DNA of 52,300 bases, taken from CAVWDU01 sp963840725 (GTDB lineage: Bacteria > Pseudomonadota > Gammaproteobacteria > Pseudomonadales > Halieaceae). Below the pieces are notes generated by a model that was not told where the DNA came from, made no database searches, and was given only the letters and a program-made list of their open reading frames with translations. Numbering within the stretch: position 1 is the stretch's first letter; the number at the start of each line of letters is the position of its first letter. The position numbers and the translations under genes are program-made. Below, one piece after another: positions 35,229-46,700 of the stretch. The stretch covers positions 1 to 52,300 of the forward strand of contig CAWIZY010000031.1 of NCBI GenBank assembly GCA_963840725.1, in the 5' to 3' direction.

Positions 35229-36207
35229 TCAAATGCCGGGCTCACCCAGGCTGCGCAGGAACCGCTCAAGAGTGGCATTGGTTTGCTGCGGTGCTTCCTG
35301 CTGCACCCAGTGACCCACGCCGGCGACAATCTCATTGATCCGTAAATCCTGATAACCGGATTCGATATCGGCGTACAGATCGATACCCGGGATCATTTCT
35401 TTAACGACATCTCGTTTTTCGCCGCCGATAAAACAGGAGGGCTGCGAAAGGAGCATCCCTGCCGCATCCTTCAACGCCTCGAAGTCCAAATCCTGGGCTC
35501 GGTAGCGATTGATAGGTCCGCGAAAGCCCCCCACGGCAAATGCTTCAGCGCAGATCTGCAGGTCCGAATCACTTATCCATTCAGGTAATACATCGGGGCT
35601 TATCATGCCTTCGAGAACCTGGCATCGACCGGTTTTTCCGGCATGAAGGCTCCCGGGGGTGCGTCGCCGGAGGCGGAATAGTAGATGGTGCGCAGCGCTG
35701 TGGTGATGTCCGCTTCCAGCTCTGCTTCCGGGAGGTCCGGCTGCTGAAAGTAGAGCATATAGAAAAACCGCTCTGCATATACCTGACGCAATACATCGAG
35801 CATGGAAATATCGCCGGCCGGACGAAAGGGCACACTCAGTCCGGCGACGGCCAGACCCGTTCCGGATGCAGCAGCGCCGTCGCATACACGATTGGCGCAC
35901 CCCAGTCGTGGCCGAACAGTATGGCGGGTTTACCAGACAGCGTTTTGACAACGGCGGCGGCGTCTCCTGCCAGCTCCGCCAGGGTGTAGGCTGCAATCGA
36001 CTCTGGCTTGTCACTGCCGCCATAACCACGCACATCCATTGCCGCCACGGTATAGCCAAGGTTGGCGAAGTGACGCATCTGGTGTCGCCAGGAATACCAG
36101 AGCTCGGGAAAGCCGTGCACGCACAGAATAAGCGGGCCGCTGCCCTGAACCGCAACACGCAGGCTAGTGTCGCCATTCTTGACAGTGCAGAATTTAATAT
36201 CAGTCAT
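35229..36207 (-). CDS. Alpha/beta hydrolase, epoxide-hydrolase-like, two apparent frameshifts
   Basis: About 326 residues when joined. The oxyanion motif HGFPELWYSWRHQ is near residue 30, the nucleophile elbow GHDWGA near residue 100 has aspartate as in epoxide hydrolases and haloalkane dehalogenases, and VGHWVQQEAP near residue 300 supplies the catalytic histidine. The cap region contains YAERFFYMLYFQQP. Missing bases near 35847 (ERV to LAVAGLSVPFRPAGD) and near 35616 (DARF to LEGMISPDVLPEW) explain the breaks. It lies six bases downstream of the flavin oxidoreductase on the same strand, so they form one operon; a diverged copy of its 3' part remains at 42214-42350. Confidence 0.8.
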
Positions 36208-36213
36208 CTGTGA

Positions 36214-37677
36214 TCATCTCCGTAGCGGTTCTTCGTCATTGATCGCGGCTTCATGCACCGATTTGGCGTCCATGCCCAGCTTTATGAGTGCGGGCATGCA
36301 GCGATCGGCCGTCTCACGGAACTGTTGCAATTTGGCGAGCTTGGGGCTTCCCTCTGCCATCAGCCTGGCAACAGTCCCGGTGGTCAGATCGAGGCGTGAC
36401 CTCGCGAGAAAACCCATGATCTCCGGATTCTGCGACCAGGCGCCGCGGTTCATCATGTTGATCGTCTGTGCGTAAGCAAAGGTCGCGGGTGTGTCTGTAA
36501 GAGGCCCTGGCGTTGCCATCGCATTGCGAGCATCGTCATCGTCAAAATTCGCCTCCAGGGAACGCTCCGCCAGCGCAGCGCTCAAGACTACCAGCGGAAC
36601 CTGCAGCGGTTTTAGAACAATGGCGTTCCCGCGGATATAGGCCCCTGGTCATCACTGCGCGAAGGGCACGGCAGTTGCCGTGCAATCGATGAACAGGCTG
36701 TTCCCGGGCACCGCGACCTCGCTGTCCTTAAAGTGCAGCACGCCCCGGGTGATGGCGGTCACGTGCCCGTTGCGGATGACGTTTTTCACCTGGCGGAGCA
36801 TGTCTATCTCGCCACGAGAGATTACCGCGTAGTGGAACATTTGCGGTTCTATATCCGGGTCGATGCGCAGGTAATAGCCTTGCTCGCCGAGAATGCGCAT
36901 GAGATCCGCGCTGTCCTTGCCGCCTGCCTCAAGCATGGCGATCTGCATGTCCATCACCGCCTCAAAAAACTCCTCGCCGGGTTGTACGTGCTTCGCGATT
37001 CCACAGCCAGCTTTCACGTGGCCTCACCCAGCTGATTTTATCGGGATCAATGCCAGACTGGAGCAGGAAGATCACCGTATCCATGGCTGTTTTGCCGGCG
37101 CCCAGAACGGCATAGTGTTCCGGAAGGCGGTCGGGGTTTCTCCACAGATGCGGCAGCTCACCCGGGGGGACTACCGCTACGCCGTCGTCAACGCTGAAAT
37201 TGCGCCGGTGCGTGGACGGACGGAGCTGGTAGAAAGTGGTCCACGGTTTTGCGGCGCACCCGTATGTTGGTCTCGTTGCCGGAGAGTATGGATACTACTT
37301 TTACATCGCCGCTGTCGGTTTTGCCGCGATACTCGCTGAGACAATGATACGGACACGCGGCCTGTCGGCAGCAGGCGCATATTCATGACTTTTTCGAAGT
37401 AGGCCAGCACCTCGGTGCCGCTGGCCAGGGCATGCAGGCCCTTGTTCGGTCCATGGCTGTCGATCTGTCGACTAAATTCCTGTGAATGACACCATAGTTG
37501 CGCTGGCTGATGCAGAGCAACAAAGCCATAAGCGTCGTTCCAGTGACCGCCCGGTTTTGCATGCTTATCCACAAACGTAATATGGCAGTCCGGGTCCTCG
37601 TCTATCAGGGTGTCGGCAAAGGCGAGACCTACTGCGCCGGCACCGATAATCAGATAGTCAGTTTCGAGCTCGTTCAT
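36214..37677 (-). CDS. FAD/NAD(P)-binding oxidoreductase (flavin monooxygenase-like), several apparent frameshifts
   Basis: The span equals 488 codons. Pieces in different frames read in order: TDYLIIGAGAVGLAFADTL (FAD Rossmann motif), DKHAKPGGHWNDAYGFV, CPYHCLSEYRGKTDSGDVKV, RNPDRLPEHYAVLGAGKTAM (second nucleotide-binding motif), HVQPGEEFFEAVMDMQIAML, YLRIDPDIEPQMFHYAVISR and a C-terminal half ending INDEEPLRR. At least four single-base shifts are needed (near 37360, 37190, 36993 and 36650). Together they make a normal-length two-Rossmann flavoprotein; the oxidised substrate is unknown. It heads a two-gene operon with the epoxide-hydrolase-like enzyme. Confidence 0.7.
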
Positions 37678-37836
37678 ATATGTTGATCTCCGGATCTGCA
37701 GTCAGGTAAGCGAGTGTAGCTGGCGTTTTAGGTGCGATAGTGAAGCCCTGGAGTTGAGTATAGAGTAGATGACCGCAAGTTATGAGCAGGTACTAACAAG
37801 TTAAAGTCCCCCGCATCGGTAGAATCGGTCGAAACC

Positions 37837-37867
37837 TTGGCAACATGGGCTTAATCGGCCTTATACT
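37837..37867 (+). promoter_or_regulatory. Possible promoter of the amidase gene
   Basis: TTGGCA and TATACT with a 19-base spacer, about 37 bases before the amidase start and within the divergent region between the flavoprotein and the amidase. The spacer is longer than ideal. Confidence 0.35.
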
Positions 37868-37903
37868 TTGAATTCCGAGCAAATACAAAATTGAGGAGCT
37901 GGC

Positions 37904-39343
37904 ATGGCAACACCAGAACTGTGTGCGTTATTATCCATTGCCCGGGCTGCGAAGCTGTTGGCAAGCGGGGAAATATTTTCGCTGGAGCTTACCGAGGCCT
38001 ACCTCGCACGCATCGAAACCGTGGGTCCGCAGATCAATGCCTACATCACGGTAACCGCCGAACGTGCTGTCGATGACGCCAAGCGCGCCACCGATGACAT
38101 GCTCGCAGGAAGACCCTGGGCATGCTGCAAGGTATTCCAGTAGCCCTGAAGGATCTCTATGAAACCGCCGGAATACGCACCACCGGTGGCGGTAAATTTC
38201 ATGCCGATTATATCCCCGCTGCTGATTGCACTGCGGCGCGCAGACTGCGTGAGGCCGGCACTATCCTGCTGGGCAAGCTCAACACCCATGAATATGCCTA
38301 TGGGGTGACGACAACAACCCCCACTACGGCGCAACCCGCAACCCCTGGAACCTCGACTATATTCCCGGCGGGTCCAGCGGAGGTTCGGGCGCGGCTATTG
38401 CCGCGGGGCTGGCTACCGTCACCCTTGGCACCGACACCGGTGGTAGCATCGCATGCCCGCCTCCGTCTGCGGCGTCGTAGGCCTGAAACCAACGTATGGG
38501 CGGGTAAGCAAGGCAGGGGTGCTCCCCCTGTCATACCTGTTCGATCACACGGGACCCATTGCCAGGACGGTGGAAGATGCTGCGATCGTCCTTGCCGCCA
38601 TCGCCGGCTATGACCCGCTGGATGCGACCACGACACGCCTTCCCGTGGATGATTACCTGTCCGGCTTGGGTGATGGGGTGGAGGGATTGCGTATCGGGGT
38701 TCCGCGAAGCTGGTTCTTTGACCACTTGCAGGATGGCATCGGAGGGGCGGTCGAACAGGCCATCGCGACACTGAAGGGCCTGGGCGCCGACATCAGGGAG
38801 ATTGAGATTCCAGGGGTCGCGGATGGAATGGGCGCCATCCTTGGGATCGTATTGGCGGAGGCGCAGGAGATCCACGCCCGCGGGCTCGCCGAAAGTCCCG
38901 AGAATTTTGGCGCGGACGTGGCTGCGATACTGCACAGCCCCGGCCCCGATGCTGCCGGCATCATGGCGGCTTTACGCGAGCGGGATGCCCTCACAGTAGC
39001 CACACGGCAGGCACTGGAATCTGTCGACCTGCTGCTTACGCCGACTACCCCTATTACTGCGGCCCCGATCGGCCAGGAAATCGTGAGCTACGGTGGCCTG
39101 GAGGAACCAATCCTGGCGGCAATGATCCGATGCACGGCACCTTTCAATGCCAGCGGCCTGCCGGCGATCTCGTTGCCCTGCGGCTTTACCCAGGCCGGTT
39201 TGCCTATAGGTTTGCAACTCGCCGGGCGCCCCTTTGACGAAGCGCTGGTGTTGCGCGCGGCCCGGGCCTACGAGCAGGCGACGGACTGGCACAGCCGCAT
39301 ACCCGATATCCCGCCGGCAAGCCAGAACGTAATCAGGGACTGA
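37904..39343 (+). CDS. Amidase-signature hydrolase, three apparent frameshifts
   Basis: About 480 residues when joined, the family norm. The catalytic lysine is in GIPVALKDLYETAGIRTTGG, the serine-rich core is GGSSGGSGAAIAAGLATVTL followed by GTDTGGSI and MPASVCGVVGLKPTYGRVS, and the C-terminal part (CTAPFNASGLPAISLPCGFT, then GLPIGLQLAGRPFDEALVLR) is intact. One missing base at each of about 38116 (CCC run), 38310 and 38450 explains the three breaks. These enzymes hydrolyse amides by a Ser-cisSer-Lys triad; the substrate cannot be inferred, and a GatA role is unlikely without gatB/gatC nearby. GAGGAG lies before the ATG. Confidence 0.85.
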
Positions 39344-39403
39344 ACCCCCAGTTGGCGCTAAGTAAACTGTCTGCCGGGTTACGGCAGGCACAGAGGAGTA
39401 GCT

Positions 39404-40008
39404 GTGCTCAAATTTATGATTAAACTGGCCGCCGCTGCCGTGGCCACGGTGCTGCTCTCGGCAGCACTGCTGGCCATCAACATCACTGGCGGACTGGGCA
39501 CCCTCAGCGTACAGAACGGCAATTGGGCAACCAGCGTTGCCACCGGGTCGCAGGATGCCGGCATCATTTTGAAAGCGACAGTTGCGCTGGGGGGGCTGCT
39601 GGCCTCCACCCGGGAAAACTCCATGTACTACCGCCTCAGCACTGTGGATGGCGAACCATTGCGGTTGAACTGTCGCTACCGCATAGAGGGCGATGACTAT
39701 GACGCCAACTGGTGGAGCATCACCGCTTACGGCTGGGACAATTACCTGATTCCCAATCCAGCAGAAGCGCTACTCCTTCAATAACGAGAATCTCGATCGC
39801 AATGCCGACGGCAGCTGGGCGATCACTGTGGCCGCCGTCGAACAACCGGGCAACTGGTTCCCGGTGGGTCCCTCCGGCGCCGCCGGCTGGCGCAAAGTGG
39901 CGACTACGATTTTGACCTACTGTTGCGCCTCTACACGCCCGGCGAAGCCTACCTGACGAGCCGCAGTCCGCTGCGCTGCCCATCGTCACCCTGGAGGCCT
40001 GCCAATGA
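39404..40008 (+). CDS. DUF1214 protein, about three apparent frameshifts
   Basis: Joined pieces give about 200 residues. A signal or anchor helix (residues 5-30, AAAAVATVLLSAALLAINIT) is followed by the DUF1214 core: YYRLSTVDGEPLRLNCRYRI, WWSITAYGWDNYLIPNP, YSFNNENLDRNADGSWAITV, NWFPVGPSGAAGW and LLLRLYTPGEAYL. Breaks near 39765, 39897 and 39958 are each explained by a missing or extra base. GTG start with AGAGGAG upstream. Its TGA at 40006-40008 overlaps the next ATG (ATGA), so the DUF1254 gene is translationally coupled. Function of the domain pair is unknown; they are often periplasmic. Confidence 0.7.
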
Positions 40009-40526
40009 AGGACATGCTGAAATGGTTGTTCGGCATTGCGTGTGCGCCTGGGCGGGGCAGTATCTGCTGGCGCTGTTTATCCCCAACCTTATGATGGAAG
40101 CACTCTACGCTATCGGGCAGCAGACAGTTCCAACCATATGACCGTCAGCCCGCTACCCGATGAGACATCCCGCACTGTAGTGCGGCCGAGTCCTGATCTG
40201 CTGTATGCAAGTTGCATTTACAACCTTGAGGACGGGCCGATAGCGATAGAGGCCCTATCCCGCCACGCTACTGGTCAATGCAGTTTTACCAGATGAATAC
40301 AGACAACTACGCCGGTATTACCAATCAGCGCGATGAACGCGACCGGGTAGGCACAGTGGCTAAGGTCACCTTGATAGGGATGGATGATTTCCCGCGCGAC
40401 TACCCCGGCGAGGTGATTCAGTCACCGACCCAGCGTGGCATGATTCTGTTGCGCGCTTCCGCGATTGGCGACCGCGACCGGCAACAGGCGGCTCTGGCAG
40501 CCAGCCACTGTGGCCCCGCGCGGTAA
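40005..40526 (+). CDS. DUF1254 protein, apparent frameshifts
   Basis: About 173 residues when joined: a hydrophobic N-terminus (MKDMLKWLFGIA then AWAGQYLLALFIPNLMMEAL), then VVRPSPDLLYASCIYNLEDG, WSMQFYQMNTDNYAGITNQR and a final nucleotide-free core MILLRASAIGDRDRQQAAL. The NxxTLY/LLYASCIYNL and YWSMQFYQMNTDN motifs are diagnostic of DUF1254, which normally pairs with DUF1214 as here. At least three single-base shifts are needed (near 40048, 40128 and 40265). Starts by overlap with the DUF1214 stop. Confidence 0.65.
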
Positions 40527-40646
40527 AAGTTTTAGAACCACTGTAAGGTTCTGATAAGTGAACTTGCCATGGCTGCTAGAGTTGGTGAAGGAATACCGAT
40601 AGGCTTCACCGATTCCCGTCGGATATGTTCTAAAAGACTGCAGCCT

Positions 40647-42105
40647 ATGACTGAAAGTAAGCAACCGCGTATAGCTATAATCGGTGCCGGGCCCGCAGGC
40701 TTAGCTGCGGGGCGGGAGCTGCTGCAAAAAGGCTTTAGTGAGTTCACGATTTTCGACGCGCTCGACGCTCCTGGCGGAACCTGGCGTTTACACAGCTATC
40801 CCGGACTGGCTTGTGATGTCTGGGCGCATTCCTACAGTTTTTCCTATGCGCCCAATCCCGATTGGAGTGCCAATTTTGTTGACCAGCCTGAGATTCAGGC
40901 CTACCTGGCACGTTGCGCCACGGAGTTCGGCCTCGACCCTCATATTACTCTGAATACACGCATCGAGAGCGCGCATTACCAACAGGGCGGCACCTGGCTG
41001 CTGCAGACCAGCGCGGGTGAAAGCTGCGAATTCGATGTGGTGATCAACGCGATGGGCAATCAGCATACACCCCTGTTCCCGGATGTTCCCGGTATGGAGT
41101 TATTCGAAGGCGATAGCTGGCATGGGACACGCTGGAACCACGATGTCGACCTGACCGGTAAGCGGGTTGTGATCGTTGGCTCCGCCGCCAGCGCGGTGCA
41201 GATCGTGCCGGAAGTGGCGAAGGTGGCAGGCCAGCTGACGGTGTTACAGCGCTCTGCCAACTGGATCATGCCTCGCGGCAAGAGAACCTATTCTTCAAGA
41301 CGCAAGCAAATGGCTCGGCGGTTCCCGTTGCTGATTGCGGCGACCCGCAAGTGGCAGCGAACCCTTATGGGCCAGGTAGAGTATGCCGTTACCCTGGGTC
41401 ACAAGCGCATGGGCCAGTTCGAGAACATGGTCAAGAAATTTATCAAGCGTGCAGTGAATGACCCGGCAACGCAGGCAGCGCTGGTGCCGGACACGCACTA
41501 TGGCTGCAAGCGTGGCCTGGTGTCTGATGATTTTTACCCGACGCTGAATCGCGATAATGTAGAGTTGGTCGCCTCCGGCTTGCGCGAGGTAACGCCAACC
41601 GGCCTGATCACCGCGGATGGGCGCAGCATCGATGCCGATGTCATTGTCTATTGCACCGGTTATCGAATTCTTGATTTTGATCGCATCGACGTGGTCGGTG
41701 CCAGTGGCAAGTCGCTGGCGGAGACTATGGGTGACGATCCCAGGGCGCATAAAGGTATTTCGGTACCGGATTTTCCCAACTACTTCTTTGCCGTTGGTCC
41801 CAATGGGCTGGTGCTCAATGTCTCCTACTTCAACACGGCAGAAAAAAATGTTGAAACGCATTGTGCGGCTGCTGGACGAGATGCGTCAGCGGGAGCCAGC
41901 AGTATCGAAGTCAGGGAGTGCTGCCTTCAAGGAGTATAACCAGTGGATGGACGCGCGCTTTGGACGCTTTTCATGGGGTTCCAGCGACTGTCACAGTTAC
42001 TACCGCAACGCTGCCGGTCACGCGCCCTTCCTCTTTCCGGGTAACTTTAAGGAATACCGGCGTTTTCAGGAAGACAGTGGTCTCGATGAATATGAATTGG
42101 CCTGA
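40647..42105 (+). CDS. Baeyer-Villiger-type flavin monooxygenase, one apparent frameshift
   Basis: About 486 residues. GAGPAGLAAGREL near residue 14 binds FAD, the fingerprint FEGDSWHGTRW near residue 152 fits the Baeyer-Villiger F-x-G-x3-H-x3-W motif exactly, and GSAASAVQIVPEVAKVAGQL binds NADPH. Such enzymes insert oxygen next to ketones to make esters or lactones. The first frame ends at 41937-41939, but one base shift near 41850 gives the family C-terminus (FKEYNQWMDARFGRFSWGSS and so on) to the TGA at 42103. ATG 40647 is chosen because the protein then begins just before the FAD motif. Fragments of a diverged copy lie at 47008-47080 and 47478-47640. Confidence 0.87.
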
Positions 42106-42165
42106 ACTACTGCGCGGTGAAAAGACTGTTTGGCGGTGACTTTGCTGTCTACTCGGGCTCGTTGT
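42106..42165. other. Spacer between monooxygenase and debris
   Basis: Sixty bases; the sequence after the stop still resembles that after the monooxygenase fragment at 47052-47080. Confidence 0.4.
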
Positions 42166-42400
42166 CATAAGCCATTCGCAATGCGAATATCTCGCTATGA
42201 ATGAGCGTACTGAATGCCAGGCTAAGCCAGGGTGCGGACGAAACGCTCGAGGATAGCATTGGTTTTCTCTGGCGCTATCCTTCGACGCTTCGAAGTCCAA
42301 ATCCTGGGCCCAGTAGCGATCGCTGGGTCCGCGAAAGCCGCCCGTATCCATGGCGGTTTTACCCGCGCCGAGTGCGACATAACAGTGATTATCCGCCGCT
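42166..42400 (-). pseudogene. Mosaic debris of YjbQ 5' end, epoxide-hydrolase-like and flavin-oxidoreductase genes
   Basis: Four adjoining pieces match genes elsewhere in the window. 42166-42211 is about 80 percent identical to 31197-31242 (upstream sequence and start of YjbQ, plus strand). 42214-42275 matches the 3' end of the hydrolase at 35232-35290. 42283-42350 matches hydrolase codons at 35477-35540 (minus-strand reading GGFRGPSDRYWAQDLDFEA). 42351-42395 matches the second nucleotide-binding motif of the flavoprotein near 37078-37120 (GAGKTAMDT). The pieces keep the native gene order on the minus strand (flavoprotein then hydrolase) but with internal deletions, so they look like the scar of a second, decayed copy. 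Confidence 0.65.
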
Positions 42401-42554
42401 TGCCGCGGCTGTCTATCCTCGCCTTGGCGGGCTATAGTCAAGCGACAGCGAAAAAGTGCACAGCTTGCCTGGCTGCCAGCAATGAACGAGGCCCGTATCG
42501 CCTGCAGGCACTGCACGACCTGTAGGCCATTGGCGAGGACTTAAAAGCCTTTTA
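42401..42554. other. Unassigned sequence before the RND adaptor
   Basis: No recognised gene. The frame of the adaptor stays open upstream to about 42524 (reading GEDLKAFYEHHPEIRYRF) but without a start codon. Confidence 0.35.
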
Positions 42555-43761
42555 TGAGCACCATCCAGAAATTCGATACCGCTTTTCACTATCACCCACA
42601 CGCCGCGGACGGGCGCGTTTTGCGGCTATTGTATACGCGCTGCTCGCCAGCTTTGGACCGGGGGCCCAATACCCGGCGCTGGCCCAACCAGCCGGTGATG
42701 TAACGGCAGTGCCCACCCCTGTAATCCGGCCCGTGGTCAAGGAACTTGTGGAATACGATGAGTACACAGGGCGATTCGCACCCGTAAACCGGGTCGAGGT
42801 GCGGGCACGGGTCAGCGGCTATCTCTCGGCGGTGGAGTTCACCGAGGGCCAGCGGGTCGAGGCGGGAGAGTTGCTCTTTGTCATCGACCAGCGGCCTTAC
42901 CAGATAGCCGAGACGGCGGCCAGGGCCGAGGTGCAGCAAATGCGTGCAACCCTGAACCTCGCCAAAACCGAGGCGGACCGGTCGCGCATCCTGCGCAAGG
43001 ACCTCCTGATTTCACAGGAGGACCTTGACCAGCGTGTGCAGGCGGAGGTGGTCGCAGCATCGAGGCTGTCACAGGCCCAGGCCACCCTCGAACGTGCCCG
43101 GCTCAACCTCGAATTTACCGAGATACGGGCAGCGATCCCCGGCCGCATCGGACGCCGCCAGGTGGACGTGGGCAATATCGTGGTAGGGGGGGATTTACAG
43201 GGGACCCTGCTGACTACCATCGTCCAGGAAGATCCCATTCACTTTTATTTCGAGGTGAGCGAGGCCGATGTGCTGCGCTATGCCCGGCTCGGTCAAACGG
43301 GGGCGAGACAAACCTCGCGTGACTATCCCAACGCAATCAGCGTCAAGCTGCTTGATGAAGACGCCTTCCAGCACGAGGGCGTAATGGATTTTGTCGACAA
43401 CGAGCTCAGTCCCACCACCGGTACGGTGCAGGCGCGGGCTCTGTTGCCGAACCCCGACCGTCTGCTGCAGCCGGGACTGTTTGGCCGGGTGCGACACCTG
43501 GGCAGCGGTCTGCACCGGGCAGTACTGGTACCGGATGAAGTCATACAGTTCGACCAGTCCAGGCAATTTGTCTTCGTTATTCAGGCCGACGGGCTTATCG
43601 AGCGCAGATGGGTCACCACAGGGCCGATGGCCGAGGGCTTGCGCATAGTGCGCGAGGGGCTGGAGGGCACCGAACTGGTGGCCGCCGGTGGTTTTCACCG
43701 AATTCGCGTCGGCACCAGGGTAGCGCCCCTGCTCGACACCTCGCCGCCTGGGGCGGACTGA
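42555..43761 (+). CDS. RND efflux periplasmic adaptor (MexA/AcrA-like), possible frameshift near the start
   Basis: Membrane-fusion protein of a tripartite pump, about 400 residues. The lipoyl half-motif NRVEVRARVSGYLSAVEFTE is followed by a coiled-coil hairpin (AEVQQMRATLNLAKTEADRS), the second lipoyl half (IRAAIPGRIGRRQVDVGNIV) and a beta-barrel domain. A signal-like stretch RFAAIVYALLASFGPGAQ precedes it, but in that frame there is no ATG, GTG or TTG before 42709. ATG 42555 is in another frame, so one indel near 42605 is likely; otherwise the start is a signal-less GTG at 42709. The permease starts two bases after the stop. Confidence 0.82.
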
Positions 43762-43763
43762 GC

Positions 43764-46700
43764 GTGGGTTTCACCCATTTTTTTGTCGATCGCCCGATAT
43801 TCGCCGCCGTCCTGTCGATCTTTATAACCCTTATGGGCGCGCTGGCCTACCGCTCCCTGCCCGTTTCCCAGTACCCCGAGGTGGCGCCACCGACGGTGCA
43901 GGTGCGGGCAGCCTACCCCGGTGCCAGCGCGCAGGTGGTGGCGGACTCGGTCGCGGCGCCACTGGAACAAGAGATCAACGGCGTGGAGAACATGCTGTAT
44001 ATGCATTCGCAGTCAACTGGCGATGGCAATCTCAGCATCACCGTCACCTTCGCCCTGGGCACAAACCTGGATGATGCGCAGGTTCAGGTACAGAATCGTA
44101 TCTCACTCGCTGAGCCTCGCCTGCCGGAAGCGGTTCGCAGATTGGGCGTCAGTGCCCAGAAAAACTCGCCGGACATGTTGATGGTTATCAACCTGTATTC
44201 ACCGGAAGAAACATACGATCGGCTCTATATCGCCAACTACGCCGTGTTACGGCTGCGTGACATCCTGGCGCGCACCGATGGCGTGGGCCGGGTTCGCTTG
44301 CTGGGTGCCAGTGAGTACGCGATGCGGATATGGTTGGACCCGGACCGGGTCGATGCGGTAGGCCTCACGGCGGGCGACGTGGTACGCGCCCTGCGCGGCC
44401 AAAACCTGCAGGTGGCGGCGGGGGTGATGAACCAGCCTCCGGGTAGCGGCCCCGAAGCGTTCGAGATCGGCATTCAAACCCCGGGGCGCCTGGTGCAGCC
44501 GGAGGAATTCGGTGAAGTTGTCATCCGGGCGACGCAAGACGGCGGCATAGTGCGCCTGCGTGATGTCGCCCGCATTGAGTTGGGCGCGCAGGGTTACTCC
44601 ACCAGCGGATACCTGGGGCGGCGGTCGACGGTCGCGCTCGCGATCGATCAGCGACCGGGGACCAACGCCCTGGCGACCGCGAGTAAACTTAAGACCACCA
44701 TGGAACGGCTGGCGCAGGATTTTCCGCGGGGGCTGTCCTACGAGATTGTCTACAACCCCACCGATTTCGTCCAGGCCTCGGTGGATGCCGTCATCGTGAC
44801 GATATTTGAGGCGATTGCACTGGTGGTGTTGGTGATAGTTGTGTTTCTGCAGAACTTCCGGACCGCCTTGATTCCAATCCTGGCTATTCCTGTGTCGCTG
44901 ATCGGCACGTTCGCGGTGATGGCGGCGTTCGGTTTCAGCTTGAATAACCTGACCCTGTTCGGGCTGGTGCTGGCAATCGGCATCGTGGTCGATGACGCCA
45001 TCGTGGTGGTTGAAAATATCGAGCGAAACCTGCGGGCAGGGCTCTCCCCGAGGGAGGCGGCCCACAGGACCATGGATGAGGTGGGGAGCGCCCTGGTGGC
45101 GATAGCCCTGGTGTTGTCGGCGGTGTTCATTCCCGCGGCTTTTGTCACCGGGATCACCGGCCAGTTTTTCCAACAGTTTGCGCTGACCATAGCCTCGGCC
45201 ACTATCATTTCGGCCATCGTCTCGCTGACCCTGAGCCCGGCCCTGGCGGCAGTGATTCTCAAGCCTTCCGGAACGGAGCCACCAGCGTCGTCAATGTCCC
45301 GCTGGATACAGCGCGGCTTCGATGGCTTTAATCGCGGCCTCGATCGCCTGGCGGGGGGCTACGCCCGCCTGACCGCGGCGATGGTCCGCCGCGGCCTGGT
45401 CATCGCAGGCATTTATGTGCTGCTCATCGGTCTGGCCGGGGTTCAGCTGTCCGTGGTGCCAACGGGATTTATCCCGACACTCGATCAGGGCTATGCGCTG
45501 GTAGCGGTGCAGCTGCCTCCGGGCGCAAAGTTTGAGCGAACCGAAAACGTGGTCGCGGAGGTGATCGACAAGCTGCTGGCCACCGAAGGGGTGGACAACG
45601 CAGTGGGCTTTGCCGGCTTCTCTGCCCTGACAGCCTCAACCGGGCCAAATGTGGCAACTCTCTTTGCCTCTTTTGCGCCCTACGAAGAACGCGAGGCAAA
45701 AGGAATTGTCTTTGATGAGCTGTTGACAAAGTTGCGCGCGAGCATGGCTACCGTCGACGAGGCCAGCGTGCTGGTGATTAACCCGCCGCCGGTGCGAGGG
45801 CTGGGTTATGCCGGCGGCTTCCGTATGATGCTACAGGACCGAAGTGGACGCGGTCTCGACTTGCTGGCGACGGCGGCCGCCGATATGGCGGGCGCAGCGA
45901 ATCAGACACCGGGCCTGTCGCGAGTATTCACGCTGTTTGAGTCACGCACCCCACAGCTCTATCTCGACGTGGACCGGGTACGAGCCGAGAAGCTCGGCGT
46001 GCCGGTCAGAGAACGTATTCGAGGCGCTGGAGATCTATTTCGGTTCCGCCTTCGTCAACGACTTCAATTTCCTGGGGCGGACCTTTCAGGTCACTGCACA
46101 GGCAGACGCAGACTTCCGTCGCTCCCCTCGCGACCTGCTCAGCCTGCGCACGCGCAACCAGGCAGGAGAAGCGGTGCCACTGGGTGCGGTGGCATCTGCA
46201 AACTATCGTACCGCGCCATACCGCGTGGAGCGATACAATCTCTATCCATCCGTATCCGTGTTTGGCAGTGCCGCGCCCGGCACAGGGTCCGGTGATGCGT
46301 TGGCGGCAATGGAAGCCCTTGCCGCCGAACGGCTTCCCGATGGTCTGGGCTTTGAATGGACGGATCTCGCTTATCAACAGAAGACGTCGGGTAACGTCGG
46401 GATGGGCGCCTTTGTCCTTGCTGTGCTGTTTGTCTTCCTGGTGCTCGCCGCGCAGTATGAGAGCTGGATGTTGCCACTGGCTATCGTACTCATAGTGCCC
46501 ATGTGTATCCTGTCCGCCATGTTCGGCGTATGGATCGCCGGTCTCGACAACAATGTGCTGGTGCAGGTGGGGCTGATTGTGCTGGTTGGTCTCGCCGCGA
46601 AGAACGCGATCCTCATTGTGGAGTTCGCCCGGCAGGAGGAATCTACCGGTCAGAGCCGCTTCGACGCCGCTGTCAAAGCCGCGCGCCTGCGCCTGCGTCC

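Noticed and set aside
34911..35345. Read-through of the TerB-like frame to 35345
   Set aside because: The last 40 codons are antisense to the conserved C-terminus of the hydrolase; a surplus G near 35187 gives a better stop at 35221.
37904..39343. Amidase as GatA subunit of the Glu-tRNA amidotransferase
   Set aside because: No gatB or gatC beside it, and single-gene amidase-signature enzymes are common in catabolic regions.
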